NCBI GenBank assembly: GCA_025128135.1 | Contig: JAHLYW010000044.1 | Span: 1-64,000 of the forward strand | DNA length: 64,000 bases | Direction: 5' to 3' | Origin: Synechococcus sp. CS-1325 | GTDB lineage: Bacteria; Cyanobacteriota; Cyanobacteriia; PCC-6307; Cyanobiaceae | Shown: positions 18,606 through 26,017 of the stretch, piece by piece | Numbering within the stretch: position 1 is the first letter of the stretch | Layout: the number at the start of each line of letters is the position of its first letter | Program-made: the position numbers and the translations under genes | The notes under the pieces: model-generated | What the model saw: only the letters and a program-made list of their open reading frames with translations | Told to the model about the DNA's origin: nothing | The model's database searches: none

Positions 18606-19154
18606 TTACTTCGCCTCCGGCGGCTTGATTGGCGCCCGCAGCAGGCCACCGATCTCGGCAATCACTCGCAAGGCACCGACGGCAGCGGAGAACTGATCAG
18701 CATCCATCGCCCGGCGGGCGCAGTCATAGAGGGCGTAGATGTGCTGCGCCTGGTGCTCCAGGCGGTTGTTGATCAGCTCGGCCACCATCCGCTTACGGCC
18801 CAGATCCAGGTAACGATTGATCGTGCGGGTGTTGCTCACCCCCCAGGAGTTGGCCGCATTTGCCCGCATCAGGCTGAGCGGTAGGCGCTGGGCGATCCAG
18901 AGCTGGGCCTCGGCGATGCGGCGCTCCACCTCCGCCACTGAAGCGCGCGGCGGCAGGGTCTGATGGGGAAAGCGGGTGGCCACACCACGCCTGGAGGCGC
19001 GTGGCGCAGGGCCGTCGCCCCGGAAGCAAGGGGTGCCATCTTCGTCCTGGTGAGGTGCCGCGTCGCGCAGCGCTTCAACTCCCTCGACAACCAGCTCGGG
19101 CGCTCCCCAGAGAGCTCCCTTCCCCAGGCGAGGGAGATGCGAATCAGGCGTCAT
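18606..19154 (-). CDS. terS: Probable phage terminase small subunit
   Basis: A 182-residue protein directly upstream of the large terminase. It has a helical core with a helix-turn-helix-like stretch (ANSWGVSNTRTINRYLDLGRK) and a C-terminal helical oligomerisation region (YDCARRAMDADQFSAAVGAL), the common layout of small terminases, which recognise the packaging site on phage DNA. Its start overlaps the upstream resolvase-like gene by 11 bp. The call rests mainly on position and HTH character; no family-specific motif was seen. Confidence 0.6.
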   Translation of the reverse strand: MTPDSHLPRLGKGALWGAPELVVEGVEALRDAAPHQDEDGTPCFRGDGPAPRASRRGVATRFPHQTLPPRASVAEVERRIAEAQLWIAQRLPLSLMRANAANSWGVSNTRTINRYLDLGRKRMVAELINNRLEHQAQHIYALYDCARRAMDADQFSAAVGALRVIAEIGGLLRAPIKPPEAK

Positions 19155-19509
19155 CGAGGCCGCTCAGGAGGGCGCAGCGGACGTAGGACGCCCACTGCTC
19201 CGGGGTGAGCACGATCCGCCAGGTTCCGCCACGGAAGCGCACCCAGCTCGCCGCGAACGGCAGGGCCGCGTTGCAGGCCTGCTGCTGCGCCTCGGCCGGT
19301 TTGAGCCGGGCGGCGGCAGCCACGTTCGCCCAGCTGGCGATCTGAATCACATGGCCTGGAACGCCCTCGATGTCACCGGTATCCCCGCCGGCGTCGTTGG
19401 TGCGTCCGGCCCCGAGCTTGCGTCGGACCGGCAGCGCCAGCAAGGCGGCGATCAGCTGGGCCGCCTCCCGCTCGGCTGAATCCCCCTTGCGCTTCTGAGC
19501 GTTCGCCAT
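19144..19509 (-). CDS. Phage Holliday-junction-resolvase-like protein
   Basis: A 121-residue protein beginning MANAQKRKGDSAERE, then GDIEGVPGHVIQIASW. This matches the layout of small phage PD-(D/E)xK resolvases (KGxxxEr..., then GDIxGxPGxVIEvK). Where those enzymes have E-x-K, this one has Q-I-A, so the catalytic lysine is missing at the usual place; it may be inactive or use another lysine. The C-terminal TWRIVLTPEQW element is also seen in such proteins. ATG 19509 was chosen because upstream codons of the frame overlap another gene. It sits between a small unknown gene and the terminase genes. Confidence 0.5.
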   Translation of the reverse strand: MANAQKRKGDSAEREAAQLIAALLALPVRRKLGAGRTNDAGGDTGDIEGVPGHVIQIASWANVAAAARLKPAEAQQQACNAALPFAASWVRFRGGTWRIVLTPEQWASYVRCALLSGLDDA

Positions 19510-19519
19510 CGGGGAAGGA

Positions 19520-19900
19520 TCAGATGGGCCTGGGGGCCTTGATCGTCCAGAAGGGGTTGCCGTGCTGAACAGTGGCGGTGCCGGATTCGATTGCTGATTT
19601 CTGGGCCTGCTTGAGGCTCTGCTCCTGCAGCCGCAGCGGCTCGGGATAGGTGTAGGAAACGCGGCCGGGCGACCAGCAGAAGCTGAAATCGTTGTGGGAG
19701 AAGGAGGCGTCGAGCTCGCCGCTATCAAAGGCGGCATGGAGCTGATCCAGCAGTGGGGTCAGTTCGGTTTCGATCGACTTCTGAGCGGCCTTGAGCTGGG
19801 TGATGCGGTCAAGCAGGGCGTCCAGATCAATGGGCTCCGCCTGTTCAGCAGCCTCGGGGACGGCAGCGGAGGGGGGCTCAAGAACGGGGCGGGAAACCAT
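19520..19900 (-). CDS. Phage protein of unknown function
   Basis: A 126-residue protein. It starts with a Pro/Ala/Glu-rich linker, then a coiled-coil-like segment (LDALLDRITQLKAAQKSIET, heptad-like), then FSFCWSPGRVSYTYPE and a short basic C-terminal part. No family is recognised. A TTAGCG-type half-palindrome (19954-19968) lies 54 bp upstream of the ATG at 19900 and could be a weak operator of the phage regulator. The next leftward gene begins 10 bp after its stop. Confidence 0.5.
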   Translation of the reverse strand: MVSRPVLEPPSAAVPEAAEQAEPIDLDALLDRITQLKAAQKSIETELTPLLDQLHAAFDSGELDASFSHNDFSFCWSPGRVSYTYPEPLRLQEQSLKQAQKSAIESGTATVQHGNPFWTIKAPRPI

Positions 19901-19953
19901 GGCGCTCGCCGGGCGAATAACGGAGCCAGGCACGCCCTGGCATGCAAGCCACC

Positions 19954-19968
19954 GTAGCGGCCCGATAA
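19954..19968 (-). promoter_or_regulatory. Weak copy of the TTAGCG-N3-CGCTAA operator-like palindrome
   Basis: The sequence is GTAGCG-GCC-CGATAA. Each half-site differs by one base from the TTAGCG half-site of the two sites at 23747 and 24596, and the spacer is the same 3 bp. It lies upstream of the leftward gene at 19520-19900. Confidence 0.35.
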
Positions 19969-20012
19969 CGCAAGCCGCAAGTACATGCCTCGGGATGCCG
20001 AGCCTTGTGGGC

Positions 20013-20729
20013 TCAGAAGGGGCGGTGGGTCGCCACGTACTGGGCCCAGACCGCGGCCCAGGCGGTCAGGCACTCTCGCCGGGGATAGGGGGGCGAGAAC
20101 TGGGTCCGCCCCGGCCGGCTCCAGATCGTCTGCCCGTAGTCGAACCAGTGGCCCTGGCTCCATTCCAGAGCCAAGTAGCCGCCGATCTGGGCGCGGGTGC
20201 AGTAGGTGCTGCCGCTGGCCGTGAGGCTCTTGAGATCAGCAAGCACCCTCGCCGGGCCGCTCACCCCCGCTGGTCGCTCCGCAGCTGGCGGGAGCTGTGG
20301 GTCGATGTAGGCCGTGTCGTAGGTGCCGGCCACATTGCGCACCAGACAGCAAGTGGGGCGCTCCGAGGCGATCACCTCCACCGCACCCCAGCGCTCGTGC
20401 TCGATCAACGGCTGGATCCACTCCCGGTAGGCCTCGAACTCAACCTCCGCCCCGCTCGTCTTGTCGCCCTGATCGTGATTCTCGGCTGGGTGAGCATCGG
20501 GCCGCATGCGGCCGGTGAGGAAGAGCTCCAGGGCCTGGTGGCAGGTGTTGCCGCGCGGTTCCCACACCGAGCGGCTGGCCTCGATGCGGCCGAGGGCATA
20601 GCTGGACTTGGCCACCTGCAGCACACCGGTGATCGAAACCGGGAAGAGGTGATCGTTCAGCCAGTAGGTGTGCTGCGGGTCGAGGCGTCGCAAACCAGCG
20701 ATCGGTTCAAGCCAGTGGGTGGTCGTCAT
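20013..20729 (-). CDS. Phage RecB/Cas4-type PD-(D/E)xK exonuclease
   Basis: A 238-residue protein with the ordered nuclease motifs of the RecB/Cas4 group: H in GNTCHQALELF, G-T-Y-D-T-A-Y-I-D (acidic residue), V-L-A-D-L-K-S (D-x-K) and Q-I-G-G-Y-L-A-L (the QxxxY motif). Such enzymes resect DNA ends for phage recombination and replication. I chose ATG 20729 because earlier codons run into the repeat-rich intergenic region. It is the first gene of the leftward arm that continues to the terminase genes. A preceding HWLEPIAGLRRL segment has no assigned role. Confidence 0.75.
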   Translation of the reverse strand: MTTTHWLEPIAGLRRLDPQHTYWLNDHLFPVSITGVLQVAKSSYALGRIEASRSVWEPRGNTCHQALELFLTGRMRPDAHPAENHDQGDKTSGAEVEFEAYREWIQPLIEHERWGAVEVIASERPTCCLVRNVAGTYDTAYIDPQLPPAAERPAGVSGPARVLADLKSLTASGSTYCTRAQIGGYLALEWSQGHWFDYGQTIWSRPGRTQFSPPYPRRECLTAWAAVWAQYVATHRPF

Positions 20730-20873
20730 GCCGGCTGGGGGAGGGGGGGGGATATACGTAAGGGAGTGAACTCGTGAAAAATTCCGGCAGATCGATTGCA
20801 CCGCAAGCAGTTACAAGGAATGAAATCGATGAAAACAGCGGGAATGGCCGTGAAAAAGCTGCTGCGGATCTGA

Positions 20874-20911
20874 TTTCACGACGTTTTCACAGCTTTTCAC
20901 GGCTTTTTCAT
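20874..20911 (+). repeat. Four helically phased TTTCAC/T hexamers
   Basis: TTTCAC at 20874-20879, 20885-20890 and 20895-20900, and TTTCAT at 20906-20911. The start-to-start steps are 11, 10 and 11 bp, about one helical turn, so a protein could bind all four on one face of the DNA. The reverse complement GTGAAA occurs at 20774, 20850 and 21144. Confidence 0.55.
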
Positions 20912-21016
20912 CCATTTTGATCGCTGAGAACGACTGCACTGCAATGCTTTAGAGAGAAAAAATCACTTTTTCATTTTATAGAAGGGGGACACACACAGGG
21001 TGATGCGAGCAGGGTT

Positions 21017-21227
21017 GTGGAGAGTTCCGCAAGATCGCTTGCCCTGCAACAGGTTTCAAGGATTGGGTCGCGTGATGTCGCTGGAGCGACCATGCAGGCG
21101 ATGGCCCCGTAGGAGGGGGAAAGCATGCGATGCGCTCAAGGCCGTGAAAGATTCCGTGAGATCCACTGCCCTGCAACAGGTCTCAAGGATTAGATCGGGT
21201 GATGTCGCTTGAGAGACCATGCAGGCG
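21017..21227 (+). repeat. Two 84-bp direct repeats
   Basis: The copies are 21017-21100 and 21144-21227. The best-conserved core is CTGCCCTGCAACAGGT or its close variant, then TCAAGGATT, GTGATGTCGCT and GACCATGCAGGCG. About 15 of 84 positions differ by eye. A third, degenerate copy of the first half lies at 20774-20828. Neither copy contains a gene. Confidence 0.7.
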
Positions 21228-21238
21228 AGCAGTCCTGA

Positions 21239-23404
21239 TCAGGTCATCCAGATCTGCTGCTCAGTTCCGCCCTGCCGCGTCAGCTCCAGCAACTTCTGGC
21301 CCTGCGGGCTCAGCCGCCAGGCCAGGCCCGACTTGCGCACCAGCCCTCGCTTGCGCAGCCAGGTGAGGTTGTTGCGCACCGAGCCCTCCTGAAAGCCGCC
21401 GAGATCGGTGCACAGGTAGGCGGTGCTGGTCGGCAGGCCGCCCGCCTGCCGCAGCTCGATGGCATCGAGCACCGCGACGCGGCAGTTGCGGGTAATGAAG
21501 CCCTCGCTGATCACAAAGCCGTCTTCTGAGAGGCGATAGCTGAACTCCCGCGCCGGACTGCCGCGCAGCTTGTGGACGCTCCAGACATTGCACGGCCCCC
21601 GGTCCTCGAGTTTGCGGGTGAGTTGGTGCACCGCTGAGGGGATCTGATTGATGTTCTGGCTGCCGGCGGCGGCCTGCAGACCCTTGCCGGCACTCTTGCC
21701 TCCAGCTGGATGGTGCAACCAGAGCAGGGAGCAGTGACGACACACCAGCGCCTGCAGCAGACGCAACAAGGTGCCGACCGGGCCGATGCCGAAGTTGATG
21801 CCGGCGAGCTCCAGCACCGCCTTGAGCGAATCGATCACCACCAGGGCGTAGCCGCCGCCGGCCAGTTCCAGGCGCAGCTCCTGCAGACCGGAAGGACTGC
21901 AGCACCAGGAGGGCAGGCCGTCAGACGGCTCAGCGGCCCAGATCGTCAGCTGCTCATCCACGCAAGGGTCTTCGGCGCAGCCGAGGTCCTCCAGGTACTC
22001 GCGCACCATCGCCCGAGCGCCCTCGCCGCCATCGGTGCCGATCCACAGCACCCGCCCGCACCTCGACGGCGGGATCTCCTGATCGAGGAAGGGGAGCCCC
22101 TTGATGCAGCAGACCGCCATGGCCGCCGCCGCCATGGTCTTGCCGCTACCGCCGGCGCCAAAGAGCAGGTGATCACGGCGCCAGAGCAGGAAGCCCGGCA
22201 GCAGATCCTCAGCCGGCGAAGTGATCGGATCACTGAGGCGGCGGTTGCGGCAGCCGCCGTTATGGGAGTTCTGCAGGGGCAGCTCCCAGCGGTGGGCCAG
22301 GGCGTAATAAATGCGCTCATCGATCGCCTGTCCCGTCACCCCAAGGCTCCAGAGGGCGGAGCGAATCGCCTGCTCCTGCGCCCAGGTGTCGCGAGTTTCG
22401 AGCAGCAGATCCAGCAGCTGCTCCAGCAGCCCGGCGATCACCTCATCACGGGGTGGATCGGCAAGCGGCTTGGGTCCAGCGTCAGGGGCCTCGGGCTCCC
22501 ATGCATCACCCCGCGGCCGCTCCCGGGCCGGCCACTGGTACTGGTAGCCGGCCGCTGCGGCGTGGTGGTGAAGGCTGCCGATGGTGACGCCACGGCCCTT
22601 GAAGGAGCGCCACTTGGCCAGGCACTCGGCCTCATCGAACCCGGCGCAGCCGCGTGACCACTCCACCCAGGCCTCCAGCAGGCCGGGATCGACCGAACGG
22701 AGGGCCATGCCGACCGTGAGCCAGCCCTCGTAGTCCTCCAGCGGAGGGATCTGCTGGAGCAGCTCCAGGGCGCGGGGCACATCCGCTGCTGTCGGGGCGT
22801 AGTCGCAGCAGACCGGTTCATCGGGCTGCTTGTAGAGCGGCTCCAGCAGCCATTCCGGTGCCTCAGCCACCGACACCTGATCGGGAGAGCGGCCCTGCAT
22901 CCAGCGGTAGCGGCCCGTCTCGGGGTGGACGCCGGCGATCACCGATTGGTGGCCCGCCCAGCGCAACTCAAAGACTGTTCGGGCCTTGCCGGCCTGGGCA
23001 GCACCGGTCCAGTGGCGCCGGCCCCGCAGCAGGTCCCAGCCCTCCAATGGCACCCGGAAGACAAGTTGGCCGCGATGGGGCAGCCCCGACGACCAGCCAA
23101 CGGTGGGCGGCAGGTCACGGTGCGAGCGGCCGTAGATGCGGCGAAAGCAGGCGGCCGCTCCGCGTCCATCAAAATCAAGGGCCAGCACCCCAGAAGCTGG
23201 CCCGAGCAGCACCCCGACGGCATGGACGTGGGGGTTATCGGCCAGGGCGGTGATCGCCTCGAGGTCGAGGCCGCTGTTGCCCCAGGCCAGGAGCGGCTCA
23301 CCGCTGAGCGGATCGACCGGTCGTTTGCGGCCATCGATCGGCAGCAGCGTCCAGTCGGAATCGATCGCCTGCAGGCTCTCGATCAGCTGGGCAGGCAGGG
23401 GCAT
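21239..23404 (-). CDS. Phage primase-polymerase / helicase-type replication protein
   Basis: A 721-residue protein. The N-terminal bifunctional primase-polymerase domain has GVLALDFDG (metal ligands D77, D79) and a later FELRWAGHQSVIAGVHP strand, as in prim-pol enzymes. A PriCT-like helical domain follows (GWLTVGMALRSV ... CLAKWRSFKGRGVTIGSLHH, about residues 225-285). The C-terminal RecA/RepA-like ATPase has Walker A GAGGSGKT (416-423) and Walker B ALVVIDSLKAV, then a winged-helix-like tail (GSVRNNLTWLRKRGLVRKSG). This domain order is typical of phage and plasmid replication initiators that prime and unwind DNA. It adjoins the repeat-rich intergenic region, which supports that region as an origin candidate. 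Confidence 0.88.
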   Translation of the reverse strand: MPLPAQLIESLQAIDSDWTLLPIDGRKRPVDPLSGEPLLAWGNSGLDLEAITALADNPHVHAVGVLLGPASGVLALDFDGRGAAACFRRIYGRSHRDLPPTVGWSSGLPHRGQLVFRVPLEGWDLLRGRRHWTGAAQAGKARTVFELRWAGHQSVIAGVHPETGRYRWMQGRSPDQVSVAEAPEWLLEPLYKQPDEPVCCDYAPTAADVPRALELLQQIPPLEDYEGWLTVGMALRSVDPGLLEAWVEWSRGCAGFDEAECLAKWRSFKGRGVTIGSLHHHAAAAGYQYQWPARERPRGDAWEPEAPDAGPKPLADPPRDEVIAGLLEQLLDLLLETRDTWAQEQAIRSALWSLGVTGQAIDERIYYALAHRWELPLQNSHNGGCRNRRLSDPITSPAEDLLPGFLLWRRDHLLFGAGGSGKTMAAAAMAVCCIKGLPFLDQEIPPSRCGRVLWIGTDGGEGARAMVREYLEDLGCAEDPCVDEQLTIWAAEPSDGLPSWCCSPSGLQELRLELAGGGYALVVIDSLKAVLELAGINFGIGPVGTLLRLLQALVCRHCSLLWLHHPAGGKSAGKGLQAAAGSQNINQIPSAVHQLTRKLEDRGPCNVWSVHKLRGSPAREFSYRLSEDGFVISEGFITRNCRVAVLDAIELRQAGGLPTSTAYLCTDLGGFQEGSVRNNLTWLRKRGLVRKSGLAWRLSPQGQKLLELTRQGGTEQQIWMT

Positions 23405-23431
23405 CAGCGCAGGGCCTGAAGGCGGGAGGGC

Positions 23432-23611
23432 TCAGAGCAGTGGCGTGTGCCGCTGTGGGGCGGAGGCGTGTGCGCGGGGCTTGCTCCTGCTCTGACGGCG
23501 AATGTGATCGCGCAGGATCGCCCGCAGGAAGGTGGTGCGGGCCTCGCCGCCGCGGTGCGCGTCAAGCCAATGGATCAGCTCAGGGGGCAGACGCACGGCA
23601 AGGGGACGCAC
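23432..23611 (-). CDS. Ribbon-helix-helix-like phage regulator
   Basis: A 59-residue basic protein (GTG start at 23611) reading PLAVRLPPELIHWLDAHRGG then TTFLRAILRDHIRRQ: a short beta-strand followed by two helices, the CopG/Arc pattern of small DNA-binding repressors. The frame continues upstream without a better start, so its length is uncertain. It is divergent from the XRE-type regulator at 23782, and the palindrome at 23747-23761 lies between them. This is the arrangement of a phage genetic switch, though that role is inferred. Confidence 0.5.
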   Translation of the reverse strand: MRPLAVRLPPELIHWLDAHRGGEARTTFLRAILRDHIRRQSRSKPRAHASAPQRHTPLL

Positions 23612-23746
23612 GACTCGGCAGCGCAGGGAGTCGAACCGTATCCCGTTTGGCCCGTCCTCGCAAGCCTGAGGAAGTTCCTGGTGTAGTGATTGGGCTGCGT
23701 TCCAGTTGGCGGCTTGTGAACGCTGGGCAGGCCCCGTCCCATGCCT

Positions 23747-23761
23747 TAGCGTGCCGCTAAC
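23747..23761 (+). promoter_or_regulatory. Perfect palindromic operator candidate before the XRE regulator
   Basis: TTAGCG-TGC-CGCTAA is a perfect 6-3-6 palindrome ending 20 bp before the XRE-type gene and lying between it and the divergent RHH-like gene. A near copy is found before the next early gene (24596-24610). This suggests autoregulation by the XRE-type protein. Confidence 0.6.
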
Positions 23762-23781
23762 GAACCTCAGCCTTGTGAGGC

Positions 23782-24576
23782 ATGGCCGAATCCTTCGCCC
23801 AGATCGAGGCACGCCAGGCCGAGGCTCGCCTCGCCTTCGGGCGCATGCTGCGGTTGTGGCGGGAGCGCAACGGCTGGACCCAGTACACCGTCGCTGACTG
23901 GGGCAAGGAGTCCGGCTTCTCGGCGATCAGCTACGGCAACCTCAGCGCGATCGAGCAGGGCAAAGCCGGTGAGCTGCGCCGGCCCGCCTTCTTCCAGCTC
24001 GCCGAAGTCAACCGCCGCATCGCTGAGCAGGATTGGAGTCGTCTCAAAACCCAGGCCCTCAAAGACAAGCTCAACGGCGCCACGGCGATCGTCGATGACG
24101 ACGGCACCCGCTGGGGACCGATTGAGCTGTGGAGTTGCTATGTCGGCCTGCGGCCGGTGCCCACGGCCTTCCAGCCCAAGCCCAGGCCCGAGGCCCCGCC
24201 TGTGGCGCTCCAGGAAGCCAGGGCCCTGAGCCAGACCTGGCGCGAGCTGGTGAGCAGCGCCGTCGACGAGCGCGACCTCGATGCCTTCGAGGCGGTGCAG
24301 GAGATCGCCCGCCAGGCCCCGCTGCCTCTGCGCAAGCAGTTGCGCACGGTGCTCACCTCGTTTGGCGACTACGAGCCTGAGCAGCTCAAGGAGCTGTGGG
24401 ATGGCGAGTGGCTGCCCGAGCGCTGGGTCCACACCTGGCTCGAAACCCTGCCACCAGCGGCCGGCGCCGCCGAACCCGCTGGCGGCCCGCCGGAAGCGGC
24501 CAAACCCAGGGGCCGCAGCGGCAAAGGCACGGGGAGCCGGAGCAAGGCCAAACCCACAGCAGCCTCGGAATCCTGA
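23782..24576 (+). CDS. XRE-type helix-turn-helix phage regulator
   Basis: A 264-residue protein. The first 70 residues form a Cro/C1-like HTH domain (FGRMLRLWRERNGWTQYTVA ... ISYGNLSAIEQGKAGELRRP). The middle part (LWSCYVGLRPVPTAFQPKP, then SSAVDERDLDAFEAVQEIAR) is helical and may oligomerise. The C-terminus is a low-complexity Pro/Ala/Lys tail. It is the first gene of the rightward early operon and has a perfect palindrome 20 bp upstream, so it probably represses or activates the switch region. No LexA-like peptidase motif was seen, so induction by self-cleavage is not indicated. Confidence 0.7.
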   Translation: MAESFAQIEARQAEARLAFGRMLRLWRERNGWTQYTVADWGKESGFSAISYGNLSAIEQGKAGELRRPAFFQLAEVNRRIAEQDWSRLKTQALKDKLNGATAIVDDDGTRWGPIELWSCYVGLRPVPTAFQPKPRPEAPPVALQEARALSQTWRELVSSAVDERDLDAFEAVQEIARQAPLPLRKQLRTVLTSFGDYEPEQLKELWDGEWLPERWVHTWLETLPPAAGAAEPAGGPPEAAKPRGRSGKGTGSRSKAKPTAASES

Positions 24577-24595
24577 GGAAGACTTGCGCCCCGCA

Positions 24596-24610
24596 TTAGC
24601 GAGCCCCTAA
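24596..24610 (+). promoter_or_regulatory. Second operator-like palindrome
   Basis: TTAGCG-AGC-CCCTAA matches the site at 23747-23761 in the complete left half, has the same 3-bp spacer and differs by one base in the right half. It lies 39 bp before the ATG at 24650, in the only gap between two early genes. Confidence 0.55.
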
Positions 24611-24649
24611 GATCCGGGCCATGCGGGCGACGGTCCCGCCCAACGCCCC

Positions 24650-25354
24650 ATGGACACCACCCCCTCCACCGGCCCGCCGCTGCTCGGCGAGCACGTCAGT
24701 CCCCACGAGCGCCAGTGGCAGGCCGAGTGCGTGCTGGCCGAGGCGCTCTCAAGCTTCCAGTCTGATCTCAAGCCAGCCACGGACTTCTCTTTGGCAGCAG
24801 TGGTCTCCGCGGCCAAGCCGGCCTTCGCGATGGGCTTCAGCTTCTCGGTGCAGAGCAGCGGGGAGGGCACCGTGGTCGTGCTGATGCACAAGGACGGCGC
24901 CCAGCTGAGCGCTGAAACCAGCGCCTACGACGCGGACTTCGCCCTGAGCGCCCGCCTGTTGGCGGGCCTGCTCGGTATTCCTGTGCAACAGGAGGCTCAG
25001 CCCAGCAAGGCCGGGGCAGCCACCGCTGTTTCGATTTCTGCGGCCGTCGATGCCGGAGAGCCACAGCCCAGTCCCAGCGATCCCGCCCCGCGGCAAGCCG
25101 CCGCCGCTGAGGAGGCGGAGCACGACCCGCTGGACCTTGAACCGCTGGAGCCCCAGGAGATCGCAACCCTCACCGCGATGCTCAAGGCCATGGCCCGCAG
25201 CGACAAGGAGATCTGGAAGCGCTTCACCATCGCCTTCCGCTCCCAGTTCCAGGTGCCCAGCACCGCTCGCACCATCACCGATCGCGTCACCCAGCGCCGC
25301 CATGCCGACTTCATCGACCGCTTCGAGCGGGAACTCGCGGGGGTGCCGTCATGA
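24650..25354 (+). CDS. Phage early protein of unknown function
   Basis: A 234-residue protein. The first 110 residues form a compact domain (ECVLAEALSSFQSDLKPATD ... FSFSVQSSGEGTVVVLMHKDG). An Ala/Pro/Glu-rich linker follows, and the C-terminal 75 residues are helical and charged (IATLTAMLKAMARSDKEIWK ... RHADFIDRFERELAG). No family is recognised. The palindromic site at 24596 lies in front of it. Its stop overlaps the next ATG (ATGA at 25351-25354). Confidence 0.6.
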   Translation: MDTTPSTGPPLLGEHVSPHERQWQAECVLAEALSSFQSDLKPATDFSLAAVVSAAKPAFAMGFSFSVQSSGEGTVVVLMHKDGAQLSAETSAYDADFALSARLLAGLLGIPVQQEAQPSKAGAATAVSISAAVDAGEPQPSPSDPAPRQAAAAEEAEHDPLDLEPLEPQEIATLTAMLKAMARSDKEIWKRFTIAFRSQFQVPSTARTITDRVTQRRHADFIDRFERELAGVPS

Positions 25355-25779
25355 GCAGACCCTGCAGCTGCGCCATGCCGCTCACCTGCTCTCCGCCGTT
25401 GCCGATCAGCGGCAGAGGGAGCTGGCCGCTCGCTACTACCGCGATGTTCCGGATGGCCGCATTCATGGGCTCATGCGCCGCGCCAGTGAGATTCACCTGC
25501 TGCGCTGGCTGGCGCGGGCCGTCGAGAGCTGTTGTGAGCCCGCGCTGGAGGCTCCGCCACAGCGGCAGTGGCCTGTTGCTGAGGACCATCCGCAATCAGG
25601 AGCCGATCTGGACGCAGGCGCCTGAGCTGGCCTGGCACTGCCTCTGGCCCACCCGCGCTGCCGCCCTTGTCCGATCGTGCCCGGCCCTACAGGCCGCCAT
25701 CGATGAGCTGCAACTGGTGAGGGTCGCCTCCTGCGGCTGCCAGGCCAGCGATTCCCATGGCTGGCTCGCCGATGGCTGA
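25351..25779 (+). CDS. Phage early gene with disrupted reading frame
   Basis: The ATG overlaps the previous stop (ATGA), but coding character switches frame. From about 25360 to 25560 the protein-like frame is offset: HEQTLQLRHAAHLLSAVADQ, then RELAARYYRDVPDGRIHGLM and HLLRWLARAVESC. From about 25590 onward the frame of the ATG is the plausible one (EPIWTQAPELAWHCLWPTRA, then ALQAAIDELQLVRVASCGCQ). Two compensating one-base indels would give one protein of about 142 residues. The continuous ATG frame is open but has an odd composition in its first half. No family is recognised. Confidence 0.4.
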   Translation: MSRPCSCAMPLTCSPPLPISGRGSWPLATTAMFRMAAFMGSCAAPVRFTCCAGWRGPSRAVVSPRWRLRHSGSGLLLRTIRNQEPIWTQAPELAWHCLWPTRAAALVRSCPALQAAIDELQLVRVASCGCQASDSHGWLADG

Positions 25780-26017
25780 ACCAGCACCCCGCCGCATCGC
25801 CTACGGCCACCGCCAGCACGAGCAGCCCAGGGCCCCGGACGGGGGCCACTACCTCCAGTCCAAGGTCCGCAGCGATGTCTGGCAGGTGCTGCAACAACTG
25901 CGCCAGCAGCACGGCCTCTCGATCAGCGGCGCCGCCCATCACCTGATGCGGCTGGGCGCCGGCCTTGAACCCCTACCCCCCCTGAACCCCAACCCCCAAC
26001 AGAGCCATGGCGATTGA
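25757..26017 (+). CDS. Small phage early protein
   Basis: An 86-residue protein with a basic N-terminus (APRRIAYGHRQHEQPRAPDG), a helical centre (SKVRSDVWQVLQQLRQQHGL) and a Pro/Asn-rich tail. The layout (short strand, helix, SISGAAHHLMRLG turn and helix) is compatible with a ribbon-helix-helix fold, but the match is weak. Its stop overlaps the start of the SSB-like gene by 11 bp, so both are in one operon. ATG 25772 is an alternative start. Confidence 0.45.
   Translation: MAGSPMAEPAPRRIAYGHRQHEQPRAPDGGHYLQSKVRSDVWQVLQQLRQQHGLSISGAAHHLMRLGAGLEPLPPLNPNPQQSHGD

Larger units (their letters stand above)
20730..21238. promoter_or_regulatory. Repeat-rich intergenic region, possible phage origin or control region
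   Basis: A non-coding stretch of about 500 bp between the primase-helicase stop and the nuclease start. It contains two 84-bp direct repeats (21017-21100 and 21144-21227, roughly 80% identical by eye, 127 bp apart) and a shorter degenerate third copy (20774-20828). It also has four TTTCAC/T hexamers at 10-11 bp spacing (20874, 20885, 20895, 20906), an inverted repeat (20847-20860 with 20891-20903) and an A/T-rich stretch (about 20945-20980). Iterated helically phased sites beside an A/T-rich patch and next to replication genes fit an origin or a multi-site promoter. Confidence 0.5.
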
